Positions 14,597 through 23,614 of a stretch of 64,000 nucleotides of DNA are shown piece by piece. Source of the DNA: Ruminococcus sp. (GTDB lineage: Bacteria; Bacillota; Clostridia; Oscillospirales; Ruminococcaceae); assembly GCA_024697545.1 (NCBI GenBank), contig JAILFN010000009.1, forward strand, positions 62,001 to 126,000, read 5' to 3'. A model generated the notes under the pieces. The model did no database searches. It was not told the DNA's origin and worked only from the letters and a program-made list of their open reading frames with translations. The position numbers and the translations under genes are program-made. Every line of letters starts with the position of its first letter. The first letter of the stretch is position 1.

Positions 14597-17500
14597 ATGT
14601 ACAAGAAAGTCGATCCAAATCTGAATTTTGTTCAGAGAGAAAAGCAGGTCGAGAAGTTCTGGGCGGAGAATGATATCTTCGGCAAGTCTATCGACACCCG
14701 CCGCGAGGGCGAGAGCTATGTTTTCTATGACGGTCCCCCGACCGCTAACGGCAAGCCGCACATCGGTCACGTTCTGACTCGTGCCATCAAGGATATGATA
14801 CCCAGATACCGCACCATGAAGGGCTATATGGTTCCCCGTAAGGCGGGCTGGGATACCCACGGTCTGCCCGTTGAGCTGGAGGTAGAAAAGCTTCTGGGTC
14901 TTGACGGCAAGGATCAGATCGAGGAATACGGTCTTGAGCCGTTCATAACAAAGTGCAAGGAATCGGTATGGAAGTACAAGGGTATGTGGGAGGATTTCTC
15001 AGGCACCGTAGGCTTCTGGGCTGATATGGAGAACCCTTACGTTACATACCACAACAACTTCATCGAGTCGGAGTGGTGGGCACTCAAACAGATATATGAC
15101 AAGGGTCTGCTCTATAAGGGCTTCAAGATAGTTCCCTACTGCCCCCGCTGCGGAACTCCCCTTTCTTCTCACGAAGTTGCTCAGGGCTACAAGCTCGTCA
15201 AGGAGCGCTCGGCAGTCGTTCGCTTTAAGATAAAGGGCGAGGACGCTTACTTCCTCGCATGGACGACCACCCCCTGGACGCTGCCTTCAAACGTAGCGCT
15301 CTGCGTGAACCCCGATGAGACATACTGCCGCGTAAAGGCAGCCGACGGCTACACCTATATCATGGCTGAGGCTCTGCTCGACAACGTTCTCGGCTCTCTC
15401 GCCGAGGAGGGCAAGCCTGCTTACGAAGTTATCGAGAGCTGCAAGGGCACCGACCTTGAACGCAAGGAATATGAGCCGCTCTTCTCCTGCACCGCAGAGT
15501 ATGTTGAAAAACTCGGCAAGAAGGGTCACTACATCACCTGCGATAACTATGTAACCATGTCCGATGGTACCGGTATCGTACATATCGCTCCCGCTTTCGG
15601 TGAGGACGACGCAAATGTCGGCAGAAAGTACGACCTGCCTTTCGTTCAGTTCGTTGACGGCAAGGGCAACATGACCGAGGAGACTCCCTATGCGGGTCTG
15701 TTCGTAAAGAAAGCCGATCCCGAGGTGCTAAAGGATCTTGATAAGGAGGGCAAGCTGTTCTCCGCGCCCAAGTTCGAGCATGAATATCCCCACTGCTGGA
15801 GATGTAATTCACCGCTTATATACTACGCACGCGACACCTGGTTCATCAAGATGACCGAGATGCGCGAAAAGCTCATAAAGAACAACGCCACCGTAAACTG
15901 GATACCCGCCAGCATAGGCGAGGGGCGCTTCGGGGACTGGCTGAAGAACGTTCAGGACTGGGGCATCTCCCGCAACCGTTACTGGGGTACTCCGCTGAAC
16001 ATCTGGGAGTGCGAATGCGGCTGCCGTCATTCCATCGGTTCTATCGAGGAACTGAAGTCCATGTCCGACAACTGCCCCGATGATATCGAGCTGCACCGCC
16101 CCTACATCGACGCTGTTACCATCAAGTGCCCCGAGTGCGGCAAGCAGATGAAGAGGGTGTCGGAAGTTATCGACTGCTGGTTCGATTCGGGCGCTATGCC
16201 TTTCGCACAGCACCACTATCCCTTTGAGAACAAGGAGCTGTTTGAGAGCCAGTTCCCCGCCGACTTCATATCCGAAGCCGTTGACCAGACCCGCGGCTGG
16301 TTCTATTCCCTCATGGCTATATCCACCCTGCTCTTCGACAAGGCGCCTTACAAGAACGTAATAGTTCTGGGTCTTGTTCAGGACGAGAACGGACAGAAGA
16401 TGTCAAAGTCAAAGGGCAATGCGGTAGATCCCTTTGAGGCTCTTTCCACTTACGGCGCAGATGCTATCCGCTGGTACTTCTACACCAACTCACAGCCCTG
16501 GCTGCCCAACAAGTTCAACGGCAAGGTAGTTACCGAGGGTCAGAGAAAGTTCATGGGCACACTCTGGAACACCTATGCTTTCTATGTGCTGTACGCCGAT
16601 ATCGACAGCTTTGATCCCACAAAGTACAGCCTTTCCGACTGCAAGCTCACCATCATGGATAAGTGGATCCTTTCAAAGATGAACACCATGATAAAGCTTG
16701 CCGACGATAACCTTGCGAACTACCGCCTGCCCGAAGCCGCAAAAGCTATGCAGGAATTCGTAGACGACCTCTCCAACTGGTACGTCCGCCGCGGCAGAGA
16801 GCGTTACTGGGTAGAGGATATGACCGATGACAAGATCGCGGCATACATGACCCTTTACACCGCACTCGTAAACCTCTGCAAGTGCGCGGCTCCCATGGTG
16901 CCCTTCATCACCGAGGAGATCTATCAGAATATAGTACGCACCAACGACAAGACCGCTCCCGAGAGCATACACCTTTGCAGCTATCCCGAAGCGGACGAGT
17001 CCGCTATCGACGCTCAGCTTGAAGCTGACATGGACGAAGTGCTGAAGATAGTAGTTCTCGGACGCTCTGCAAGAAACGGCTCCAACAGAAAGAACCGTCA
17101 GCCGCTGGCTTCAATGTTCGTCAAGGCTGACAGCGAGCTGCACGGGCTGTACGTTGATATCATCAAGGACGAGCTGAACATAAAGAACGTTGAGTTCAAG
17201 GACGATACCTCGGGCTTTGTAAGCTACACCTTCAAGCCGCAGCTCAAGACACTGGGACCCAAGTATGGCAGATATCTGAACGAGATCCGCACAGGTCTTT
17301 CCGAGCTCGACGGTCAGGCAGCTTACGCTCAGCTTGAAGCTGAGGGCAGCATAAAGCTCACCATATCCTCGGGCGAGATCACCCTTGAAAAGGAAGACCT
17401 GCTGATAGATACACAGCAGCTTGAAGGCTATTACAGCCTGACGGACGGCGGCGTTACCGTGGTACTCGATACAAACCTCACCCCCGAGCTTGAGGAGGAG

Positions 17501-17743
17501 GGCTTTGTAAGAGAGCTTATCTCAAAGATGCAGACGATGCGTAAGGATTCGGGCTTTGAGGTCATGGATCACATCACCGTTACCCTCGCAGGCAACGAAA
17601 AGCTCTCCGCACTGGCAGAGCGCAACAAGGATACCATCTGCCACGATGTTCTGGCTGTATCCATAAACTCCGCCGCTTCGGCAGAGGGCAAGGAATGGGA
17701 TATCAACGGCGAAAAGGTAACTATCGCAGTTGCCAAGGTATAA
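14597..17743 (+). CDS. ileS: isoleucyl-tRNA synthetase (type 2-like)
   Basis: Charges tRNA-Ile. The 1048 residues are full length. HIGH signature at 55-58 (GKPHIGHVLTRAIKD), KMSKS at 601-605 (QKMSKSKGNAVDPFE), editing domain between, anticodon-binding region (DKWILSKMNTMIKLADDNL), and Cys pairs (YCPRCG, CWRCN, CPECGKQ). The HIGH region and length resemble the IleRS2 class, which is often less sensitive to mupirocin; that is family knowledge, not shown here. AAGGA precedes the ATG. It is the third gene of the T-box(Ile) operon, which explains its control. Confidence 0.97.
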   Translation: MYKKVDPNLNFVQREKQVEKFWAENDIFGKSIDTRREGESYVFYDGPPTANGKPHIGHVLTRAIKDMIPRYRTMKGYMVPRKAGWDTHGLPVELEVEKLLGLDGKDQIEEYGLEPFITKCKESVWKYKGMWEDFSGTVGFWADMENPYVTYHNNFIESEWWALKQIYDKGLLYKGFKIVPYCPRCGTPLSSHEVAQGYKLVKERSAVVRFKIKGEDAYFLAWTTTPWTLPSNVALCVNPDETYCRVKAADGYTYIMAEALLDNVLGSLAEEGKPAYEVIESCKGTDLERKEYEPLFSCTAEYVEKLGKKGHYITCDNYVTMSDGTGIVHIAPAFGEDDANVGRKYDLPFVQFVDGKGNMTEETPYAGLFVKKADPEVLKDLDKEGKLFSAPKFEHEYPHCWRCNSPLIYYARDTWFIKMTEMREKLIKNNATVNWIPASIGEGRFGDWLKNVQDWGISRNRYWGTPLNIWECECGCRHSIGSIEELKSMSDNCPDDIELHRPYIDAVTIKCPECGKQMKRVSEVIDCWFDSGAMPFAQHHYPFENKELFESQFPADFISEAVDQTRGWFYSLMAISTLLFDKAPYKNVIVLGLVQDENGQKMSKSKGNAVDPFEALSTYGADAIRWYFYTNSQPWLPNKFNGKVVTEGQRKFMGTLWNTYAFYVLYADIDSFDPTKYSLSDCKLTIMDKWILSKMNTMIKLADDNLANYRLPEAAKAMQEFVDDLSNWYVRRGRERYWVEDMTDDKIAAYMTLYTALVNLCKCAAPMVPFITEEIYQNIVRTNDKTAPESIHLCSYPEADESAIDAQLEADMDEVLKIVVLGRSARNGSNRKNRQPLASMFVKADSELHGLYVDIIKDELNIKNVEFKDDTSGFVSYTFKPQLKTLGPKYGRYLNEIRTGLSELDGQAAYAQLEAEGSIKLTISSGEITLEKEDLLIDTQQLEGYYSLTDGGVTVVLDTNLTPELEEEGFVRELISKMQTMRKDSGFEVMDHITVTLAGNEKLSALAERNKDTICHDVLAVSINSAASAEGKEWDINGEKVTIAVAKV

Positions 17744-17865
17744 GGTAACATCGCACAATAAACAGGTTCTTGTTTTGTGCAGCTTGTCTTTATTATAATA
17801 TTCTTATATTTAATACCCACAAAAAACCGACCTTTTCTTTGGTCGAGTTGACATAAAAAGTTTCT

Positions 17866-17904
17866 TCCGATTGCAGCTTTTTTGTTGCAATCGGACTTTT
17901 TTTG
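17866..17904 (+). terminator. intrinsic terminator of the ileS operon
   Basis: TCCGATTGCA, loop GCTTTTTTGT, TGCAATCGGA, then CTTTTTTT. A smaller GGTCG/CGACC stem with A/T flanks lies just before it (about 17828-17845). Nothing else is seen in 17744-17924. Confidence 0.9.
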
Positions 17905-17924
17905 TGAAATATTCTTGACATCTA

Positions 17925-17953
17925 TTTACAGACAAATAAAAGTGTGATATACT
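17925..17953 (+). promoter_or_regulatory. promoter of the lipoprotein gene
   Basis: TTTACA, 17 bp, TATACT preceded by TGTGA. Confidence 0.75.
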
Positions 17954-18014
17954 GATTTCGTGATAAGGAAAAGTATTATATATAAGAGGTTCTCTCAAAA
18001 AGGAAGGATATTTA

Positions 18015-18473
18015 ATGAAGATTCGTGTTGCGGTAATTGCGGTGTGTCTTGCGGCTGTTATGTTTGGCGGCTGCGCTTCAAAGTCCGTTGAAAAGCCGAA
18101 AAAGATCAGCGAAACAGCAACAGCAGAAACTTCGGCTCCCGAAGAGTCGCTGCCCGAGGACAAGGACAGCTTTGTAAAGCTCCCCGAGGGAAAAGAGGGC
18201 GAGCTTGAAGCCGTTTCCGATGCGGCACACAGCGCTTTCCCCGATGCAAAGGGCAAGAAGATGTTCGCATTCAAGGGCACAGAACAGCTTGAACTCGGCG
18301 ACAGCGAACAGGATTGCTACATATTCGATTACTACTCCTACAAGTCCAAGACATATACAAAGCTTGCGACCCTCGCCAAGAGCGTTGAGGATGAGTCGAT
18401 ATATATGCTCGACGAGACTACGGGGCAGTTCCTGCCTTACGCAGCTTCCGATGATGCTGCGCCGGATCAGTGA
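18015..18473 (+). CDS. small lipoprotein of unknown function
   Basis: Protein of 152 residues. Signal peptide with a hydrophobic core (VAVIAVCLAAVMF) ends in a lipobox FGG-C, so it should be lipid-anchored outside the membrane. Next comes a Thr/Ser/Glu-rich linker and a compact domain (AFPDAKGKKMFAFKGTEQL, CYIFDYYSYKSKTYTKLATL, ESIYMLDETTGQF). I do not recognise the family. AAGGAAGG precedes the ATG. It has its own promoter and terminator, so it is a single-gene unit. Confidence 0.8.
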   Translation: MKIRVAVIAVCLAAVMFGGCASKSVEKPKKISETATAETSAPEESLPEDKDSFVKLPEGKEGELEAVSDAAHSAFPDAKGKKMFAFKGTEQLELGDSEQDCYIFDYYSYKSKTYTKLATLAKSVEDESIYMLDETTGQFLPYAASDDAAPDQ

Positions 18474-18513
18474 TCTTTCTTACGATCTCAACTGTTCAAC
18501 AGTCACCTAATAA

Positions 18514-18560
18514 AAAAGCACTCCGCTGTTTTTTTTCGGCGGGGTGCTTTCTGTTTTTTT
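18514..18560 (+). terminator. intrinsic terminator after the lipoprotein
   Basis: AAAGCACTCCGCTG, eight Ts, CGGCGGGGTGCTTT, then CTGTTTTTTT. Between here and the next promoter (18561-18688) I see only AT-rich sequence without a gene. Confidence 0.9.
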
Positions 18561-18688
18561 GTCGAAATAACGCGCTTTTTTTGGATGTGTAACATTATTG
18601 CTATATGATTTCATAAAATCGTACTATGTGTACTATACAATGCACAAACAAGAGCCTATAATTCATAGATATTTTGTATACTCATTTA

Positions 18689-18717
18689 TTGACAGGATTT
18701 TTATAAAGTGATATAAT
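18689..18717 (+). promoter_or_regulatory. promoter of the MacAB-type operon
   Basis: TTGACA, 17 bp, TATAAT preceded by AGTGA. Confidence 0.85.
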
Positions 18718-18776
18718 TATTTTGGGGAACATTTTTTCTCCATAAGATATATAAACCCATACAGGAGGACAACAAA

Positions 18777-20174
18777 ATGGCAAAGAAAAAAAAGATTGTC
18801 ATGGGCGTGCTTATTGCATTGGTGGTCGCAGGAGGAGGCTTTACCGCCTATTCCACGATCTCGGGCGTTAAGAACTCTATGGCATCGCTCGGAGGCAAGT
18901 ACTCGGTGATCGAGGCGGGGGAGAACGATCTTTCAAAGACCATCTCAAATTCAGGCAAGGTCATAGGCAACGGCACGGTGGACGTTACCACCAAGCTGAC
19001 AGCCGAGGTGTCTGAGGTAAACGTCAGCATCGGCGACAGCGTGAAAGAGGGCGACGTTCTCTGCGTGTTCGATGATTCCGAGATACGCGAAAAGTATAAC
19101 TCGCTGAAGAAGAGGATCAAGAACAGCGACAAGAAGACAGAGAGCAGCCACGAAAAGAACGAGCGTGACCTTGAGAACGCAAAGTCCAAGAAGAAGGTAG
19201 CTGTTGCCCGCGCAAAGCGTGCTTACGATAATGCTGTAAGAGAGCGCGACAACGCTTACAGTAAGTATAACTCGCTCGTTAATGAGTACAACTCGCACCT
19301 CAACGACGGACCTGAGTCCGATTATGACTTTGCGACCGCTGACGCAACTATCGACCAGCTTTACGAGGGTCTTTCCGCTTACGATGACGCTGTAACTACC
19401 GCACAGGACGCTTACAACGATACCATCGACCAGTGGGACGAGACTATTCAGGAATATCAGGACGTTATCGACGCAGAGGAATTTACAGAGGATAACGAGG
19501 ATAGTAAGGAACTCAAGGAGCTTAAAGAACAGCTCGATCAGTGTACCGTTATCGCACCGCAGGACGGCGTTATCACCGCTCTGAACGTCAACGAGGGTAC
19601 TATCCCTCAGTCTGCTTCGCTCATGACCATCGTTAATACCGACAAGACCGTCATCGAGCTTACCGTTAAGGAGACCGAGATCACTCATATCTCCGAGGGC
19701 ATGGAAGCGGTAGTTACCTCAAAGGTGCTCCCCGATGAGAAAATGCCCGCCAAGATCACTCGTATAGTCAACGTGCTTTCCTCCGACCCCGCCGCTATGG
19801 CAGAGGGCGGTGAAGGAGGCAGCGGCTACAAGGTAGAAGTCACCCTTGACACCACAAGCGAAAAGCTGCTCATCGGCATGAGCGCTTCCGTTGAGATAAC
19901 CCTTGAAGCTGTCGGCAAAAAGCTTTCCGTGCCTTATTCGGGCATTATTGAAGAGGACGACAAGACTTATGTATATGTAGCTACCCCCGATAAGGAAAAC
20001 AAGGGCAGCTATACCGCAAAGAAGGTAGAGATCACCACAGGCGTTGAGTCCGATTTCTATACAGAGATCGCAGGCGGCGATGTTAAGAAAGGCGATCTCA
20101 TCATCGAAAACCCCCAAGGCGATGATCTGCTTGCGCCCGTCACTGACGGAGGAAGGATCATGGTAAATGAGTAA
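18777..20174 (+). CDS. HlyD/MacA-like efflux adaptor
   Basis: Membrane-fusion protein of 465 residues: N-terminal anchor helix (about 5-25), first lipoyl half (GNGTVDVTTKLTAEVSEV, VKEGDVLCVFDDSEI), a long coiled-coil hairpin rich in Lys/Asn/Asp (about 100-245), second lipoyl half (LDQCTVIAPQDGVITALNV), then the beta-barrel and membrane-proximal parts (IELTVKETEI, GMSASVEITLEAVGK). It should link the ABC permease to substrate or envelope. It is the first gene of a three-gene operon and overlaps the ATPase gene by 8 bases. GGAGG precedes the ATG. Confidence 0.9.
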   Translation: MAKKKKIVMGVLIALVVAGGGFTAYSTISGVKNSMASLGGKYSVIEAGENDLSKTISNSGKVIGNGTVDVTTKLTAEVSEVNVSIGDSVKEGDVLCVFDDSEIREKYNSLKKRIKNSDKKTESSHEKNERDLENAKSKKKVAVARAKRAYDNAVRERDNAYSKYNSLVNEYNSHLNDGPESDYDFATADATIDQLYEGLSAYDDAVTTAQDAYNDTIDQWDETIQEYQDVIDAEEFTEDNEDSKELKELKEQLDQCTVIAPQDGVITALNVNEGTIPQSASLMTIVNTDKTVIELTVKETEITHISEGMEAVVTSKVLPDEKMPAKITRIVNVLSSDPAAMAEGGEGGSGYKVEVTLDTTSEKLLIGMSASVEITLEAVGKKLSVPYSGIIEEDDKTYVYVATPDKENKGSYTAKKVEITTGVESDFYTEIAGGDVKKGDLIIENPQGDDLLAPVTDGGRIMVNE

Positions 20175-20925
20175 TTCCCCCGTTATACACATGGAATCTG
20201 TGACCAAGAAGTATTACATCGGTGAACCTAATGAGTTACAGATATTGTTCGATATAGCGCTTGATATCAACGAGGGGGAATTTGTATCAATAGTCGGAGC
20301 TTCTGGCTCGGGCAAAAGTACGCTTATGAACATAATAGGTCTGCTTGACAGACCGACAGACGGCAGCTATGCTTTAAGCGGCAACGACACAAAGTCGCTT
20401 GACGATATACAGCTCAGCCGTATCAGAAACAAGGAGATAGGGTTCGTGTTCCAGAACTTCAACCTTATCCCCAAGATAAATGCGGTCAGGAACGTTGAGC
20501 TTCCGCTGCTTTATGCGGGAATGCCGCAGAAAAAACGAACAGAACGCGCAATGGAGCTTCTTGAACTCGTTGGAATGGGCGACAGATACACCCACGACCC
20601 GAGCCAGCTTTCGGGCGGTCAGAAGCAGCGCGTGGCGATAGCCAGAGCTATGGCGAATAACCCGTCTATCATACTCGCCGACGAGCCTACAGGTGCGCTG
20701 GACACAAAGACGGGACGCATGGTAATGGATCTTTTCCACAAGCTGCATAAGGAAGAGGGCAAAACGATAGTGCTGATAACACACAGCCCCGAGCTTGCTC
20801 AGGAGACCGACCGCATGATAACGATATCCGACGGCAGGATAATATCCGATGCCGAGAGGGTACCTTCACTTATCAGACCCGACTCCGACTCCGACTCTGA
20901 CAGAGAGGGGGCGGATGCAGAATGA
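20167..20925 (+). CDS. MacB/LolD-type ABC transporter ATP-binding protein
   Basis: ATPase of 252 residues. Walker A GASGSGKST, Q-loop FVFQNFNLIPK, signature LSGGQKQRVAIARA, Walker B SIILADEPTGALD and the H-loop (LITHS) are all intact. It should drive the permease that follows, together with the adaptor before it (MacA-MacB class with ATPase and permease on separate chains, as usual in Gram-positives). Its start overlaps the adaptor end by 8 bases and its stop overlaps the permease start (ATGA). The last 20 residues are an Asp/Ser-rich tail. Confidence 0.93.
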   Translation: MSNSPVIHMESVTKKYYIGEPNELQILFDIALDINEGEFVSIVGASGSGKSTLMNIIGLLDRPTDGSYALSGNDTKSLDDIQLSRIRNKEIGFVFQNFNLIPKINAVRNVELPLLYAGMPQKKRTERAMELLELVGMGDRYTHDPSQLSGGQKQRVAIARAMANNPSIILADEPTGALDTKTGRMVMDLFHKLHKEEGKTIVLITHSPELAQETDRMITISDGRIISDAERVPSLIRPDSDSDSDREGADAE

Positions 20926-22247
20926 ACTTTATCGAAAGCATAAAGATGGCGTTCGCTTCGCTGATGATAAACAAGATGAGGTCGTTCCTTACGATGCTCG
21001 GTATCATCATCGGTATCAGCGCCGTTATAACCATCACGACCATCGGTAATTCCATTCAGAAAACGCTGAGCAACACCTTTAATACCCTGGGCGGTGCAAC
21101 GCTCGAGCTTTACCTTACGGTCAAGGATGACTACGAGGGCGAATGGAGCGAGGAAGAAGAAGAGGATATGATAACGCTCGAAATGGTAGATGAGCTTCTT
21201 GCCCAGCACCCCAACGAGCTTTATATGTCAGTGACCCAGAACTGCGGCAAAGCTTCTATCCCGAAGAACGATACCGTTGATCTTCAGGTAAATATGCTTG
21301 CCATAACCGATTCGCAGTTCAAGCTGCCTACCGTCCGCAAGCAGATAGTAAAGGGCAGGGCGATAAGCAAGGCAGACTGTGAGCAGTGCAAGCACGGCTG
21401 TCTGGTATCGGATGTATTTGTAGAACAGTACTTCAAGCCCAATGAGGATCCCATCGGCAAGACGCTTACCTTTACAATGGAGACAGGTGAGAATTATCAC
21501 TTTACCATTATCGGCGTGATGGAGTACACCGAGCTTGAAAAGAATCAGCTCGGCATGAATCAGATAAGGAACCTTGATGAAATTGAGACACACATCTATG
21601 TACCCTATCACACAATGCTGAAGCTTTCGGGCAAGGACCCCGGCGAGCAGACGATGAGCTGGGTAGATATCGGTTGGACAAACGACTGCGACGTTGAAAC
21701 GGCAAAGAAATACTGCCATGAATACTTCGATGAAAAGTACGCCAACAACGATCAGTGGGAGGTCGAGATATTCGACCCCGCTGAGCAGATGGGCATGATA
21801 AACACGGTGCTCAACGTTATCACCATCGCGATATCCATAATCGCGGCTATCTCGCTGATAGTCGGCGGTGTCGGCGTTATGAACATCATGCTTGTAAGCA
21901 TACTCGAACGTACACGAGAGATCGGTGTGCGTAAAGCGATGGGTGCGCTGAACACGGACATCAGGCGGCAGTTTGTTATCGAGGCGATCATAATCTGTCT
22001 GATAGGCGGACTGATCGGCGTCGCCATCGGCATCACGAACGGCTTCGTTATAAGCGCTATCGCAAAGGCGATCATGAACAGCGTAGCTTCGCAGTACGCA
22101 GAATACATCACTCTGACCGTACAGCCGTCGCTCACTGCGATATTCGTTTCCCTCGGCTTCTCGATGCTGACGGGTCTTGCGTTCGGTTACTACCCCGCAG
22201 AACGTGCGGCAAAGATGAACCCGATAGACGCGCTCAGATACGAATAA
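20922..22247 (+). CDS. MacB-type ABC transporter permease (FtsX fold)
   Basis: Protein of 441 residues: one N-terminal membrane helix after IKMAFASLMINKMRSFLTML, a large outer domain (about 45-275), then three helices in the FtsX arrangement (IAISIIAAISLIVGGVGVMN, VSILERTREIGVRKAMGA, FVSLGFSMLTGLAFGYYPA) and the ending AERAAKMNPIDALRYE, all hallmarks of MacB. Two Cys pairs in the outer domain (DCEQCKHGC) are unusual. Likely cargo is an antimicrobial or signal peptide; the sequence does not tell which. Confidence 0.93.
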   Translation: MNFIESIKMAFASLMINKMRSFLTMLGIIIGISAVITITTIGNSIQKTLSNTFNTLGGATLELYLTVKDDYEGEWSEEEEEDMITLEMVDELLAQHPNELYMSVTQNCGKASIPKNDTVDLQVNMLAITDSQFKLPTVRKQIVKGRAISKADCEQCKHGCLVSDVFVEQYFKPNEDPIGKTLTFTMETGENYHFTIIGVMEYTELEKNQLGMNQIRNLDEIETHIYVPYHTMLKLSGKDPGEQTMSWVDIGWTNDCDVETAKKYCHEYFDEKYANNDQWEVEIFDPAEQMGMINTVLNVITIAISIIAAISLIVGGVGVMNIMLVSILERTREIGVRKAMGALNTDIRRQFVIEAIIICLIGGLIGVAIGITNGFVISAIAKAIMNSVASQYAEYITLTVQPSLTAIFVSLGFSMLTGLAFGYYPAERAAKMNPIDALRYE

Positions 22248-22264
22248 CAGGATACGGCAATATC

Positions 22265-22302
22265 AAACGGCGATACTTTTCAGGTATCGCCGTTTTTGTT
22301 TT
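22265..22302 (+). terminator. intrinsic terminator of the MacAB-type operon
   Basis: AAACGGCGATAC, loop TTTTCAG, GTATCGCCGTTT, then TTGTTTTTA. Confidence 0.9.
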
Positions 22303-22464
22303 TATTGCTCCCCCAATTAAAACTTGCCGGAAAGGCGCAGGCAAAAATAAAAAATATCAAGGCGTAAAAGCGCAGATGGGCTGTCGCCCTTCAAGCTTTT
22401 ACAACGCAGAGATTTTTTATTTGTGTCAAGCATTTTTTGGCAAGGTTTAGTTGGGGGAGCAATA
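22303..22464. mobile_element. MITE-like 160-bp palindromic element
   Basis: The two ends are inverted copies: TATTGCTCCCCCAA at the left and TTGGGGGAGCAATA at the right. The similarity continues inward through CTTGCC, an A-rich AATAAAAAAT block and GTAAAAGC to a central GGGCTGTCGCCC. The whole element is one imperfect palindrome with no reading frame, flanked by T and A. This is the form of a non-autonomous miniature inverted-repeat element or a dispersed palindromic repeat. No transposase is nearby. Only one copy is seen in the window. Confidence 0.65.
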
Positions 22465-22489
22465 TATCGTTCAATCCCGCCGACGCTGC

Positions 22490-23614
22490 TCAGCCCGAAA
22501 TATCAATATCGGGAGCTATCATCATCGTGTAGTCGGGGTACAGCTCTTTCAGCTCGCGCTGAAGTATCTCAAGCCCCTCCTTGTGCGTTATGTCAAAGCT
22601 CATGACAACGTCAAAGCGCATCGTCTTTGCTTCGGTGTCGGCATAGAAAGCGTGCAGCTGCAATGCCCACTCGTGCGAGAGCACCGTCTTCTGTACCTTG
22701 TTGCGTATCTCGGCTATCTCGTCGCTTCGGGTGTTGAAGGAGTATACCCCCACGCCCGTCAGCACAACGCCGGTTTCCGAGAACACCTTCATCTGTACTT
22801 TTCTGGTCAGAACATCTACCTCTTCAACGGTCATGGTATCGGGAAGCTCAAGATGCACCGAGCAGTAGTCGCGGTCGGGACCGTAGTTGTAAAGGAAGAG
22901 ATCGTATGCGCCCCTGACCTCAGGTTCTTCGGTGAGCAGTCTTTTTATCGTTCTTACGACTTCGGGGTCGGCACGCCTGCCGAGTATGTCGTCAAGAGTA
23001 TCAGATGTCATTTCGATACCCGACTTCACGATCATCACCGAGATCGCAAGTCCGACGTATGCTTCAAGGGCTAAGCCCGTGAATATAAATATCAGCGCCG
23101 ACGCCAGCACCGATACCGAGATCATCGCATCGTTGAGAGCGTCTTTGCCCGAGGCTTCAAGCGCGCCCGACTTCGCGAGCCTGCCCTTCGCCGTAACATA
23201 CCTGCCGAGAACTATCTTGACTATTATCGCCACTGAGATTATGATGATCGAAGCGGCGTTGTAGTTGGCTTTCTGCGGCGAAAGGATCTTCTTGACCGCC
23301 TCTGTTGCCGAGGTTATACCCGCATAAAGTATGATAGCCGCCACCACAAGGGCGCTCAGATACTCCGCCCTGCCGTGACCCATCGGGTGTTCCTTGTCGG
23401 GGCTCTTGCCCGCAAGCTTCGCCCCGATTATCGTGATAGCAGAGGACAGAACGTCAGAAAGATTGTTTACAGCGTCGAGGATTATCGCTATCGAGCCTGT
23501 GACAAAGCCGACAGCCGCCTTGAACCCCGCGAGCAGTATGTTTGTCACTATCCCGACAAGGCTCGTTCTGACGATGAGCTTGTCGCGGTCTGTATTCTGA
23601 ATATTAGCGCTCAT
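22490..23614 (-). CDS. cation diffusion facilitator family transporter
   Basis: Metal/proton antiporter of 374 residues. Membrane helices fill the first 210 residues; the metal-site motif is in helix 2 (D47 and D54, ILDAVNNLSD) and helix 5 (KDALNDAMIS), with GHGRAEYLSALVV between. A C-terminal cytoplasmic domain follows (YNYGPDRDYCSVHLELP), with an extra part of about 85 residues at the end (HEWALQLHAFYADTEAKTMR). Likely Zn, Fe or Mn; the sequence does not settle which. GGAGA precedes the ATG and the gene overlaps nadE by 11 bases. Confidence 0.93.
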   Translation of the reverse strand: MSANIQNTDRDKLIVRTSLVGIVTNILLAGFKAAVGFVTGSIAIILDAVNNLSDVLSSAITIIGAKLAGKSPDKEHPMGHGRAEYLSALVVAAIILYAGITSATEAVKKILSPQKANYNAASIIIISVAIIVKIVLGRYVTAKGRLAKSGALEASGKDALNDAMISVSVLASALIFIFTGLALEAYVGLAISVMIVKSGIEMTSDTLDDILGRRADPEVVRTIKRLLTEEPEVRGAYDLFLYNYGPDRDYCSVHLELPDTMTVEEVDVLTRKVQMKVFSETGVVLTGVGVYSFNTRSDEIAEIRNKVQKTVLSHEWALQLHAFYADTEAKTMRFDVVMSFDITHKEGLEILQRELKELYPDYTMMIAPDIDISG

